Assembly (NCBI RefSeq): GCF_030151085.1
Contig: NZ_JASLER010000028.1
Location: 1 to 33,502, forward strand
DNA length: 33,502 nucleotides
Source of the DNA: Bacteroides sp.
Lineage (GTDB): Bacteria; Bacteroidota; Bacteroidia; Bacteroidales; Bacteroidaceae
Reading direction: 5' to 3'
The notes under the pieces were generated by a model. That model saw only the letters and a program-made list of their open reading frames with translations, made no database searches and had not been told where the DNA came from. A program made the position numbers and the translations under genes. Position 1 is the stretch's first letter. Each line of letters begins with the position of its first letter. Shown here piece by piece: positions 7,724 through 15,284 of the stretch.

Positions 7724-10006
7724 ATGAACAACATGAACAAATATATATATTTGATAATCTTCTCTTTCTTCTCCACAGGACTCTGTGCGCAACAGAAAGA
7801 CTTGGTGCAGTATGTGAATACCTTGCAAGGAACGGATTCCCATTTTGGATTGAGTTATGGGAATACGTATCCAACGACGGGTATGCCTTATGCCGTGCAC
7901 ACATGGTCGGCACAGACCGGTCCGAATGGAGAAGGATGGAAGTATCAATTTGCTGTAGACAGCATCAGAGGCTTTTGCCAGTCGCATCAATGCAGTCCGT
8001 GGATGAGTGATTATGCAGTCTACTCATTTATGCCGGTAGTGGGCGAATTGGTAGTCAATCAGAATGAACGGGCAACCAAGTTCAGCCATGACAATGAGAT
8101 AGCAAAACCACATTATTATAAGGTGATGCTGAACAACGGCATTACCACCGAAATGGCTCCTACTACACGCGGAGTACATTTGCGCTTTTCGTATCCTTCT
8201 GCCGGAGATGCTTATTTGGTGATTGATGGATACATAGACATGAGCGAGATAAAGATAGACCCAATCAAGAAGCAAATATCCGGTTGGGTGAATAACCAGC
8301 GTTTTGTGAACGATCCGAAATCTTTCCGCAATTATTTTGTCGTCCAGTTCGATAAATCTTTCGAAGACTATGGAGTATGGGAAAATCAGAAGGGCAGTAT
8401 CTTTCCTAAGAAACAAGGGGGAGCAGGAAAGGGATACGGTGCCTATATCAAGTTTAAAAAAGGATCGAAAGTGCAGGCCAAAGCAGCCTCTTCTTATATT
8501 AGCGCCGAACAGGCACTGATAACTTTGAACAATGAACTGGGTGCGGATAAGACGTTGGAGGTAACCAAAGCACGTGGCTTTAAAACGTGGAATGAACTAC
8601 TAAATAGAATTGTAGTCGAAGGGTGTACAGACGAACAACTGAAGACTTTTTATTCTTGCTTGTTCCGCGCAAACTTATTCTCACGTAAGTTCTACGAACG
8701 CAAGGAGGATGGAAGCCCTTATTATTACAGTCCGTACAATGGAAAGGTATACGATGGCTATATGTACACGGACAATGGATTCTGGGATACTTTCCGTTCG
8801 CAATTTCCTCTAACCAACATACTGCATCCTACCATGCAGGGACGCTATATGAATGCACTTCTTGCAGCACAGCAACAATGCGGATGGTTACCTTCCTGGT
8901 CTGCACCGGGTGAAACGGGAGGCATGCTGGGCAATCACTCCATTTCACTGCTGGCAGATGCCTGGGCAAAAGGCATTCGTACTTTCGATCCTGAAAAGGC
9001 TTTGGAGGCATACGCCCACGAAGCAATGAACAAAGGGCCTTGGGGAGGTGCTAACGGACGTGGTTTCTGGAAAGAATATTTCGAGTTGGGCTATGTCCCT
9101 TATCCCGAATCTATGGGTTCGAGTGCGCAGACTATGGAATATGCATACGATGATTTCTGTGGCTACCAATTGGCTCGAATGATTGGAAATAAACATTATC
9201 AGGAGGTCTTTGCCCGGCAGATGTACAATTACAAAAATGTCTTCGATCCTACTATCGGACTTATGCGAGGAAAGGGGACTGATGGGAAATGGCAAGAACC
9301 ATTTGATCCGTTGGAGTGGGGCGGACCCTTTTGTGAAGGGAATGCGTGGCACTACACCTGGTCTGTATTTCATGATGTACAAGGTTTGATTAATTTATTC
9401 GGAAGTGATGAGAAGTTTACTTCTAAGATAGATTCCGTATTCATCTTGCCCAGTACCATTAAACCGGGTACTTACGGTGGTGTCATTCACGAAATGACAG
9501 AAATGGAACTGGCCGGTATGGGACAATACGCTCATGGAAACCAGCCGATTCAACACATGCCCTATCTGTATAGTTATGCCGGTCAGCCCTGGAAAACGCA
9601 GTATTGGGTGCGTCAGATTGTAGAAAGATTGTACAACTCTACCGAAAGGGGCTATCCGGGTGATGAAGATCAGGGAGGAATGTCCTCATGGTATATACTC
9701 AGTTCGCTCGGTATCTATGCAGTTTGTCCGGGTACGGACGAATATGTAATTGGAAGTCCGCTATTCAAGAAAGCTACCATTACTATGGAGAATGGAAACA
9801 AATTTGTGATTGAAGCTCCGGAGAATAGTAAAGAGAACCTCTATATACAATCGGCAACTATAAATGGCAGAGTCTTGGATAAGAACTATATTCATTATAC
9901 GGATATAGCAGACGGTGGAGTGTTGAAATTAGAAATGGGAAGTCAGCCTAATAAGAGTAGATGTACTACTAAGTATGCAGCTCCTTTCTCTTTGTCTAAA
10001 GAATGA
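7724..10006 (+). CDS. GH92-family exo-alpha-mannosidase-like protein (first of two)
   Basis: GH92 enzymes are calcium-dependent inverting exo-alpha-mannosidases. The protein has a signal peptide (cleavage near GLCA-QQ) and the two-domain GH92 layout over 760 residues. The catalytic landmarks are present: EGNAWHYTW places a Glu at 538 and GDEDQGGMSSWY places Asp647 and Asp649. The 111-residue Glu538-Asp649 spacing equals that of Glu533 and Asp644 in the characterised enzyme BT3990. Two things are odd. The usual GNEP motif reads GNQP (Gln607), and the N-terminal signature is VNTLQGTDSHFGLSYGNTYP rather than the common VNPxIGTGG...YPGA form. It may have a non-standard substrate. It overlaps the reading frame of the next GH92 by 4 bp if that gene starts at 10003. 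Confidence 0.93.
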   Translation: MNNMNKYIYLIIFSFFSTGLCAQQKDLVQYVNTLQGTDSHFGLSYGNTYPTTGMPYAVHTWSAQTGPNGEGWKYQFAVDSIRGFCQSHQCSPWMSDYAVYSFMPVVGELVVNQNERATKFSHDNEIAKPHYYKVMLNNGITTEMAPTTRGVHLRFSYPSAGDAYLVIDGYIDMSEIKIDPIKKQISGWVNNQRFVNDPKSFRNYFVVQFDKSFEDYGVWENQKGSIFPKKQGGAGKGYGAYIKFKKGSKVQAKAASSYISAEQALITLNNELGADKTLEVTKARGFKTWNELLNRIVVEGCTDEQLKTFYSCLFRANLFSRKFYERKEDGSPYYYSPYNGKVYDGYMYTDNGFWDTFRSQFPLTNILHPTMQGRYMNALLAAQQQCGWLPSWSAPGETGGMLGNHSISLLADAWAKGIRTFDPEKALEAYAHEAMNKGPWGGANGRGFWKEYFELGYVPYPESMGSSAQTMEYAYDDFCGYQLARMIGNKHYQEVFARQMYNYKNVFDPTIGLMRGKGTDGKWQEPFDPLEWGGPFCEGNAWHYTWSVFHDVQGLINLFGSDEKFTSKIDSVFILPSTIKPGTYGGVIHEMTEMELAGMGQYAHGNQPIQHMPYLYSYAGQPWKTQYWVRQIVERLYNSTERGYPGDEDQGGMSSWYILSSLGIYAVCPGTDEYVIGSPLFKKATITMENGNKFVIEAPENSKENLYIQSATINGRVLDKNYIHYTDIADGGVLKLEMGSQPNKSRCTTKYAAPFSLSKE

Positions 10007-10032
10007 GTACAAATAAAGTTATATACTATAGA

Positions 10033-12186
10033 ATGAAATCTAAGTTTTTATTAAGTCTATTGTTCTCTCTAGCTTTTGGAGGAACAATTGCATCGCAGGC
10101 TTTGCCCGGCAATTATGCCCGGCAAGTCAATACGTTGATTGGTACTAAAGGTGTAGGACTGACGTCGGGCTACCTCTATCCGGGGGCAACCTATCCTTAC
10201 GGTATGGTACAGTTCACGCCTTCTTACTTTTCCAAACGCTCCGGCTTCGTAATCAATCAATTGAGTGGAGGCGGTTGCGAACACATGGGCAACTTCCCGA
10301 CTTTCCCACTAAAAGGGAAGTTGGAGGTTTCTCCCGACAATATTTTGAATTACCGTATCAATGTTACCGAAGAAAAGGGACATGCCGGCTATTATGAAGC
10401 CAGGGTGCAGGAGGATATCAAAGCCCAACTGACTGTGACCGAACGAACCGGTATGGCAAATTATGAATATCCGGCAGACCAGCACTATGGTACGGTGATT
10501 ATTGGCGGAGGTATTTCTGCCACTCCTATAGAACAAGCTGCTGTTGTAATAACCGCACCTAACAAGTGTGAAGGATATGCCGAAGGAGGCAACTTCTGTG
10601 GTATCCGCACTCCCTATAAAGTCTATTTTGTTGCAGAATTCGACACAGACGCCTTGGAGTCTGGTACCTGGAAAAGAAATGAGTTGATGCCGAATACTAC
10701 TTTTGCCGAAGGTGAGTATTCCGGGGTATATTTTACATTCGATGTTAGTAAGAAGAAAAATGTCCAATATAAGATTGGCGTTTCTTACGTTTCAGTAGAG
10801 AATGCACGCGAAAACCTGAAAGTAGAGAATACAGGATGGGATTTCATGCATATACAAAGTCAGGCGGAAGCTAAATGGAACCATTATTTGAGTAAGATTG
10901 AAGTGGAAGGAACAAACCCGGACCGTGTGACTCAGTTCTACACTCACATGTATCGTTCTTTTATTCATCCGAATGTTTGCAGTGATGTGAATGGGGAGTA
11001 TATGGGGGCGGACTATAAAGTATATAAGTCCCGTTCCAAACATTACACCTCTCTTAGCAACTGGGATACGTATCGTACGCAGATTCAACTGCTGTCGATA
11101 CTCGACCCTGAAGTGGCTTCCGATATTGTTATTTCCCATCAATTATTTGCTGAACAGTCAGGTGGCGTTTTCCCACGCTGGGTGATGGCAAATGTAGAAA
11201 CAGGAGTAATGCAAGGTGATCCGAGCCCTATCTTGATTTCTAATGCGTATGCTTTCGGAGCTCGCAATTACGACCCGAAGCCAATCTTAAAGATAATGCA
11301 GAAAGGTGCCGAAACTCCTGAAGCTAAATCACAGGAGGTAGAAGCACGCCCGGGGTTGAAGCAATATCTGGATAAAGGCTACTACAATGCTTCCATACAG
11401 TTGGAATATACTTCTGCCGATTTCGCTATCGGGCAGTTTGCTTTGCACGCTGTAGGCGATGAATTTGCAAGTTGGCGTTATTTCCACTTTGCCCGTTCAT
11501 GGAAGAATCTGTATAATCCTGAAACCGGCTGGTTACAGTCGCGCAACCCGGACGGTTCATGGAAGCCTCTGAGTGAAGACTTCCGTGAATCTACGTACAA
11601 GAATTATTTCTGGATGGTGCCTTATGATATTGCCGGTATGATAGATATTATCGGTGGCAAGAAGAAAGCGGAAACACGTTTGGATGAGTTCTTCTTCCGT
11701 TTGGATGCCGGATACAATGATGCTTGGTTTGCTTCGGGCAATGAGCCGAGTTTCCATATTCCCTGGATATACAACTGGGTTGGGACTCCTTATAAAACAC
11801 AGGAAATAGTAAACCGAGTGCTGAACGAGCAATATTCAAGTAAGATAGACGGATTGCCGGGCAATGATGACTTGGGCACTATGGGAGCATGGTATGTCTT
11901 TGCTTGTATCGGCCTTTATCCTGAGATTCCGGGAATCGGAGGCTTTACGGTAAATACCCCGATCTTCTCGTCTGTTAAAGTACATCTGAAAAAAGGTGAT
12001 ATTGTGATAAAGGGTGGTTCGGAGAAGAAAATATATATCAAGTCTATGAAGCTGGATGGTAAACCATACGAAAGTACTTGGATAGACTGGGAGCAGCTTC
12101 AGAATGGCGCTACTATAGATTATATCACTTCGAACAAACCCGATGTGAAGTGGGGGACGAAGATCGTTCCTCCCTCTTTTCCCTGA
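10033..12186 (+). CDS. GH92-family exo-alpha-mannosidase-like protein (second of two)
   Basis: The frame opens with an ATG at 10003 that overlaps the previous stop (ATGA), but the ATG at 10033 gives a standard signal peptide (MKSKFLLSLLFSLAFGGTIA), so I chose it. The GH92 signature QVNTLIGTKG...YPGATYPYGMVQ is clear. Numbered from the 10003 ATG, the acid Glu of the EGN-type motif is Glu529 (FRESTYKNYFW). The GNEPSFHIPW motif keeps its Glu, and GNDDLGTMGAWYVF carries the base Asp623. The acid-base spacing is about 94 residues because a loop present in the first GH92 is missing. It is divergent in sequence from its neighbour, so this is not a recent duplication, and the two probably cleave different mannosidic linkages. 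Periplasmic location is expected. Confidence 0.94.
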   Translation: MKSKFLLSLLFSLAFGGTIASQALPGNYARQVNTLIGTKGVGLTSGYLYPGATYPYGMVQFTPSYFSKRSGFVINQLSGGGCEHMGNFPTFPLKGKLEVSPDNILNYRINVTEEKGHAGYYEARVQEDIKAQLTVTERTGMANYEYPADQHYGTVIIGGGISATPIEQAAVVITAPNKCEGYAEGGNFCGIRTPYKVYFVAEFDTDALESGTWKRNELMPNTTFAEGEYSGVYFTFDVSKKKNVQYKIGVSYVSVENARENLKVENTGWDFMHIQSQAEAKWNHYLSKIEVEGTNPDRVTQFYTHMYRSFIHPNVCSDVNGEYMGADYKVYKSRSKHYTSLSNWDTYRTQIQLLSILDPEVASDIVISHQLFAEQSGGVFPRWVMANVETGVMQGDPSPILISNAYAFGARNYDPKPILKIMQKGAETPEAKSQEVEARPGLKQYLDKGYYNASIQLEYTSADFAIGQFALHAVGDEFASWRYFHFARSWKNLYNPETGWLQSRNPDGSWKPLSEDFRESTYKNYFWMVPYDIAGMIDIIGGKKKAETRLDEFFFRLDAGYNDAWFASGNEPSFHIPWIYNWVGTPYKTQEIVNRVLNEQYSSKIDGLPGNDDLGTMGAWYVFACIGLYPEIPGIGGFTVNTPIFSSVKVHLKKGDIVIKGGSEKKIYIKSMKLDGKPYESTWIDWEQLQNGATIDYITSNKPDVKWGTKIVPPSFP

Positions 12187-12215
12187 TAAGGTTCTAACCA
12201 CTAACTCTGTATAAC

Positions 12216-13349
12216 ATGAAAAGAAATTTATTGAATATAACTTATTTATTGTTGGGTGCTGCACTCATAACTTCGTGTGCAGAACGGAAACAAACAACTC
12301 AGTTTCCCGATTGGGCATGGACGGATTTTCAACGTCCCGAAGGTGTCAATCCTATTATCTCTCCTGATTCTACGACTCTTTTTTATTGTCCGATGAGGCA
12401 AGATTCGGTAGCATGGGAAGCGAGCGATACGTTTAATCCTGCCGCTACTATCTATGATGGGAAGGTCGTAGTACTTTACCGGGCTGAAGACAATTCGGCG
12501 GTAGGCATCGGTTCGCGTACTTCCCGCTTGGGATATGCCTACTCCGATGACGGTTTGCATTTTACACGCATGTCTGTTCCGGCATTCTATCCGGCTGATG
12601 ATAGCCAAAAGGAACTGGAATGGACTGGTGGTTGCGAAGACCCACGTGTAGCCGTGACGGAAGACGGATTATATGTGATGCTTTATACACAATGGAACAG
12701 AAAGCAGGCGCGTCTGGCAGTAGCAACTTCCCGTGATCTGCAAGCATGGGAGAAGTATGGACCGGCTTTTGCCAAGGCGTATGACGGCCGCTTTTACGAC
12801 GAGTTTTCCAAGTCGGCCTCTATCGTAACCAAGGTGGTAGACGGAAAACAGGTGATTGCCCGGATCGACGGCAAGTATTGGATGTATTGGGGAGAGAAGT
12901 TTGTCAATGTAGCCACTTCCGAAGATTTGGTGAACTGGACGCCTTTGCTGGATGAGGCAGGAGAGTTCCTGAAAGTAATCACCCCACGTGAAGGCAAGTT
13001 CGACAGCTCGCTCACCGAGTGCGGACCGCCGGCAATCATGACGGATAAGGGTATTCTACTATTCTATAATGGCAAGAATGCCGACGGAGCAGAAGGAGAT
13101 ACGCTGTATACAGCAAATTCTTACTGTGCCGGACAAGCCTTGTTCGATGCCAAAGATCCTACTAAGTTGATTGACCGTTTGGATAAACCGTTCTATATAC
13201 CGGAGTCAGACTTCGAGAAGAGTGGGCAATATCCTGCCGGAACCGTATTTATTGAAGGACTTGTATTTCACAATCAGCAGTGGTACTTGTATTATGGCTG
13301 TGCCGATTCGCGTGTAGCGGTAGCTGTATATAATCCATCGAAGAATTAG
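12216..13349 (+). CDS. GH130-family beta-mannoside-active lipoprotein
   Basis: GH130 contains beta-mannoside phosphorylases and beta-1,2-mannosidases with a five-bladed propeller. The signature is seen in WEASDTFNPAATIYDGKVVV, LYRAED and the catalytic motif GGCEDPR with Asp142. Later strands such as LTECGPPAIMTDKGILLFYN and GTVFIEGLVF fit the family. A lipoprotein signal (LLLGAALITSC, Cys about 21) places it at an outer or periplasmic membrane face. Phosphorolysis is normally cytoplasmic, so I infer a hydrolase, like the Bacteroides GH130 beta-1,2-mannosidases. Its 377 residues are normal. It lies 29 bp after the second GH92, which fits sequential trimming of a glycan with both alpha- and beta-mannose. 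Confidence 0.9.
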   Translation: MKRNLLNITYLLLGAALITSCAERKQTTQFPDWAWTDFQRPEGVNPIISPDSTTLFYCPMRQDSVAWEASDTFNPAATIYDGKVVVLYRAEDNSAVGIGSRTSRLGYAYSDDGLHFTRMSVPAFYPADDSQKELEWTGGCEDPRVAVTEDGLYVMLYTQWNRKQARLAVATSRDLQAWEKYGPAFAKAYDGRFYDEFSKSASIVTKVVDGKQVIARIDGKYWMYWGEKFVNVATSEDLVNWTPLLDEAGEFLKVITPREGKFDSSLTECGPPAIMTDKGILLFYNGKNADGAEGDTLYTANSYCAGQALFDAKDPTKLIDRLDKPFYIPESDFEKSGQYPAGTVFIEGLVFHNQQWYLYYGCADSRVAVAVYNPSKN

Positions 13350-13385
13350 AAAATAGATTGTAACTTTATAAAATAGAATCACAAC

Positions 13386-14768
13386 ATGAAAAACTTTATT
13401 GTATTAGTTGCAGCGGTTTGTATAGCTTGCACTACTGCATTTGCTCAAACCGTAAAACCTTTTAAGGAAGGAGAACGGGCAGTCTTTTTAGGAAATAGCA
13501 TCACGGATGGCGGACATTATCATTCGTACATTTGGTTGTATTACATGACTCGCTTCCCTACCATGAATCTACGTATGTTCAATGGTGGTATAGGTGGTGA
13601 TACGGCTTTTGATATGAATAAACGTTTGGATGGTGACATTTTCTGTTTGGAACCGACCGTGTTAATGGTCACTTTCGGAATGAATGACTCCGGCTATTTT
13701 GAATACAATGGCGATAAACCCCGTGAATTTGGTGAACAGAAGTATCAGGAAAGCATCAAGAACTACCAGCAGATGGAGAAACGTTTCAAGGAACTTCCCG
13801 ATACTCGGATTGTGATGTTAGGAACTTCTCCTTACGATGAGACTGTTAAAATAGAAGGAAATGTTCCTCTCAAAACAAAGAACGAAACAATCAAGAGAAT
13901 CGTAGAATATCAGAAGCTGTCTGCTGCGGAAAATAAATGGGAATTCACCGACCTGAATGCACCGATGACTGCCTTGAACCAGCAGTTTCAGCAGAAAGAC
14001 CCTGCATTCACTCTTTGTGGACGCGACCGCATTCATCCCGATAATGACGGGCACATGGTTATGGCATATCTTTTCCTGAAAGCTCAGGGATTTGCAGGCA
14101 AAGCCGTGGCGGATGCAGAAATCAATGCTGGAAAGAAGCAAGCCGTCAAGTCAGAGAATTGTACTATTTCAAATATCAAGATGATTGGGAAAGAACTGAG
14201 TTTCGATTATCTGGCAGAAGCCTTGCCTTATCCTTTGGACACTATCGCCCGTGGATGGGAACAGCGCAAGAGTCAGGCGGAAGCCGTGAAAGTAGTTCCT
14301 TTTATGGAGGAGATGAATCGTGAAATGCTGAAGGTTACCGGATTGAAAGGCAGTTATAAACTTCTCATTGATGGTGAGGAGATAGGTATCTGGAATGCTG
14401 ATGAACTGGCGGCTGGTATCAATTTGGCTAAGGAAACAAAGACTCCCCAATATCAGCAGGCTTTAACTGTAATGCGTCTCAATGAATATCGTTGGGAGAT
14501 TGAAAGGACTTTCCGTGATTACGCATGGATGCAATTCGGATTCTTCCAGCAAAAAGGTCTGCTCTTTGCCAATGACCGAAAAGCAATTGAAGTAATGGAT
14601 GATAATCTCGAAAAGAATGGTTGGGTGAAAGGACATAGGGATAACTATACCCGTCTGATGTCTGAGGCAGTCCGCGATGCTCGTAAGCAGGAAATCGAGA
14701 TTCTTATCAATAAGATTTACGAAGTTAATAAACCTGTGACCAGAAAGATCCAGTTAAGACAAAATTAA
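13386..14768 (+). CDS. Exported SGNH/GDSL-family esterase with C-terminal extension
   Basis: SGNH hydrolases remove acyl groups such as acetyl esters from glycans. A signal peptide ends near TTAFA-QT. The four blocks are visible: GNSITDG with nucleophile Ser38, the Gly block FNGGIGGDT, the Asn block TFGMNDSG, and DRIHPDNDGH with Asp214 and His217. The catalytic domain covers about residues 20-235. A second part of about 220 residues, rich in charged helices (EEMNREMLKVTG, 'RTFRDYAWMQFGFFQQKG'), follows and is typical of the long SGNH proteins of Bacteroidetes PULs. Last gene of the operon; a strong hairpin starts 42 bp after the stop. The substrate ester is inferred only. Confidence 0.9.
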   Translation: MKNFIVLVAAVCIACTTAFAQTVKPFKEGERAVFLGNSITDGGHYHSYIWLYYMTRFPTMNLRMFNGGIGGDTAFDMNKRLDGDIFCLEPTVLMVTFGMNDSGYFEYNGDKPREFGEQKYQESIKNYQQMEKRFKELPDTRIVMLGTSPYDETVKIEGNVPLKTKNETIKRIVEYQKLSAAENKWEFTDLNAPMTALNQQFQQKDPAFTLCGRDRIHPDNDGHMVMAYLFLKAQGFAGKAVADAEINAGKKQAVKSENCTISNIKMIGKELSFDYLAEALPYPLDTIARGWEQRKSQAEAVKVVPFMEEMNREMLKVTGLKGSYKLLIDGEEIGIWNADELAAGINLAKETKTPQYQQALTVMRLNEYRWEIERTFRDYAWMQFGFFQQKGLLFANDRKAIEVMDDNLEKNGWVKGHRDNYTRLMSEAVRDARKQEIEILINKIYEVNKPVTRKIQLRQN

Positions 14769-14810
14769 TATGTCAGGACAGACTATAGATTAGTTGCTAC
14801 TTGTCGTACC

Positions 14811-14858
14811 AAATCCCGCATACTGAATAGCTGAAAAGCTATTCAGTATGCGGGATTT
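14811..14858 (+). terminator. Perfect 22-bp stem with GAAA loop, operon end
   Basis: Bases 14811-14832 and 14837-14858 are exact reverse complements around a GAAA tetraloop (14833-14836). The stem starts AAATCCCGCATACTG. It stands 42 bp after the SGNH esterase stop and about 310 bp before the next coding sequence, so it is placed to end the first operon. There is no long T-run after it; the A-rich start and T-rich end of the stem could let it work on both strands. Confidence 0.8.
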
Positions 14859-14873
14859 AGTATAATAGGGGCA

Positions 14874-14939
14874 TTACTCATTGAAGTTGTACTTGGCAAA
14901 GTTTTCTATCCCGTTCTCCTTCATAAGCCAATAGCTTTT
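14874..14939 (-). pseudogene. Possible minus-strand C-terminal gene fragment
   Basis: Reading the minus strand toward the stop at 14874-14876 gives NNKSYWLMKENGIENFAKYN and then FNE before the stop. This has a natural protein-like composition, but upstream it runs into a poly-A/AAC stretch and no start is present. It may be the last 23 residues of a decayed gene. I do not recognise the family, and chance cannot be excluded for so short a stretch. Confidence 0.3.
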
Positions 14940-14951
14940 GTTGTTTTTTTT

Positions 14952-14968
14952 ATTTTATAATGCAAAAT
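14952..14968 (+). promoter_or_regulatory. 17-nt motif shared with the IclR/SusC divergent region
   Basis: ATTTTATAATGCAAAAT here is identical to 31862-31878 and in the same orientation. In both places it lies upstream of the palindrome ATGTTTTAKAACAT (89 and 109 bp before it, start to start). Such a match in AT-rich spacer could be chance, but with the other shared elements it suggests a common regulatory ancestry. Confidence 0.45.
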
Positions 14969-15040
14969 ACAAATTTGCTGTTTTATATGTAATTTTGTAT
15001 TGCTTTATATACACTTTTCTTGTAAATAGGTGCTCTAGCT

Positions 15041-15054
15041 ATGTTTTAGAACAT
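15041..15054 (+). promoter_or_regulatory. Candidate regulator operator ATGTTTTAGAACAT
   Basis: Imperfect palindrome with arms ATGTT and AACAT around TTAG. It ends 27 nt before the -33 TTTG of the promoter of the second operon. A copy differing at one base is at 31971-31984, with nearly the same distance to its promoter. GTGC follows both copies. The location upstream of -33 suits an activator. Confidence 0.6.
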
Positions 15055-15081
15055 AAGTGCCTATAGTTTTCTTCTAATTGT

Positions 15082-15112
15082 TTTGCTGCTTAATATATGT
15101 TTTATAGTTTTG
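15082..15112 (+). promoter_or_regulatory. Bacteroides-type promoter for the second enzyme operon
   Basis: The -33 element TTTG is at 15082-15085, followed by exactly 19 nt and the -7 element TAGTTTTG at 15105-15112, a full match to TAnnTTTG. Transcription would start near 15119, before the GH3 remnant and the ADP-ribosylglycohydrolase gene. The rest of the AT-rich spacer from 14859 holds no recognisable intact gene. Confidence 0.7.
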
Positions 15113-15136
15113 TATTGTAAATGCTAGTTTTATAAT

Positions 15137-15284
15137 ATAAAAAGTAAAATATTAATAGCATTAATGATGTCAACGTATTTGTCCTTTTCATTTGTACAAG
15201 CACAAAATACGAGTTTTCCCATTTATCTTGATATGGAGAAATCAGTAAATGGAAGGATAGATGAAATATTAATCACTATAAGCA
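15137..15284 (+). pseudogene. 5' remnant of a GH3 beta-glycosidase gene
   Basis: From 15137 the frame reads ATA-AAA-AGT and then a full signal peptide ending SFSFVQAQ, followed by NTSFPIYLDMEKSVNGRIDE and ILITISNEK. The latter resembles GH3 N-termini (Y-D---SV--R(I/V)--LL--MT-EEK) and aligns with residues around 30-55 of the intact GH3 encoded at 16955. The codon where a start is expected is ATA; in-frame ATGs exist at 15164 and 15167. Homology stops where the next gene begins, and the frame ends at 15385 inside that gene. It looks like a truncated gene that left its promoter and leader behind. A short leader peptide could still be made. Confidence 0.55.

Noticed and set aside
9536..9547. Gln607 of the first GH92 as a loss of the catalytic acid
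   Set aside because: The acid by position is Glu538 in EGNAWHYTW, 111 residues before Asp649, as in BT3990. Gln607 is in the separate GNEP motif.
14941..15136. A small RNA gene in the AT-rich spacer
   Set aside because: Apart from the palindrome and promoter, I see no stable fold or terminator that would define an RNA.
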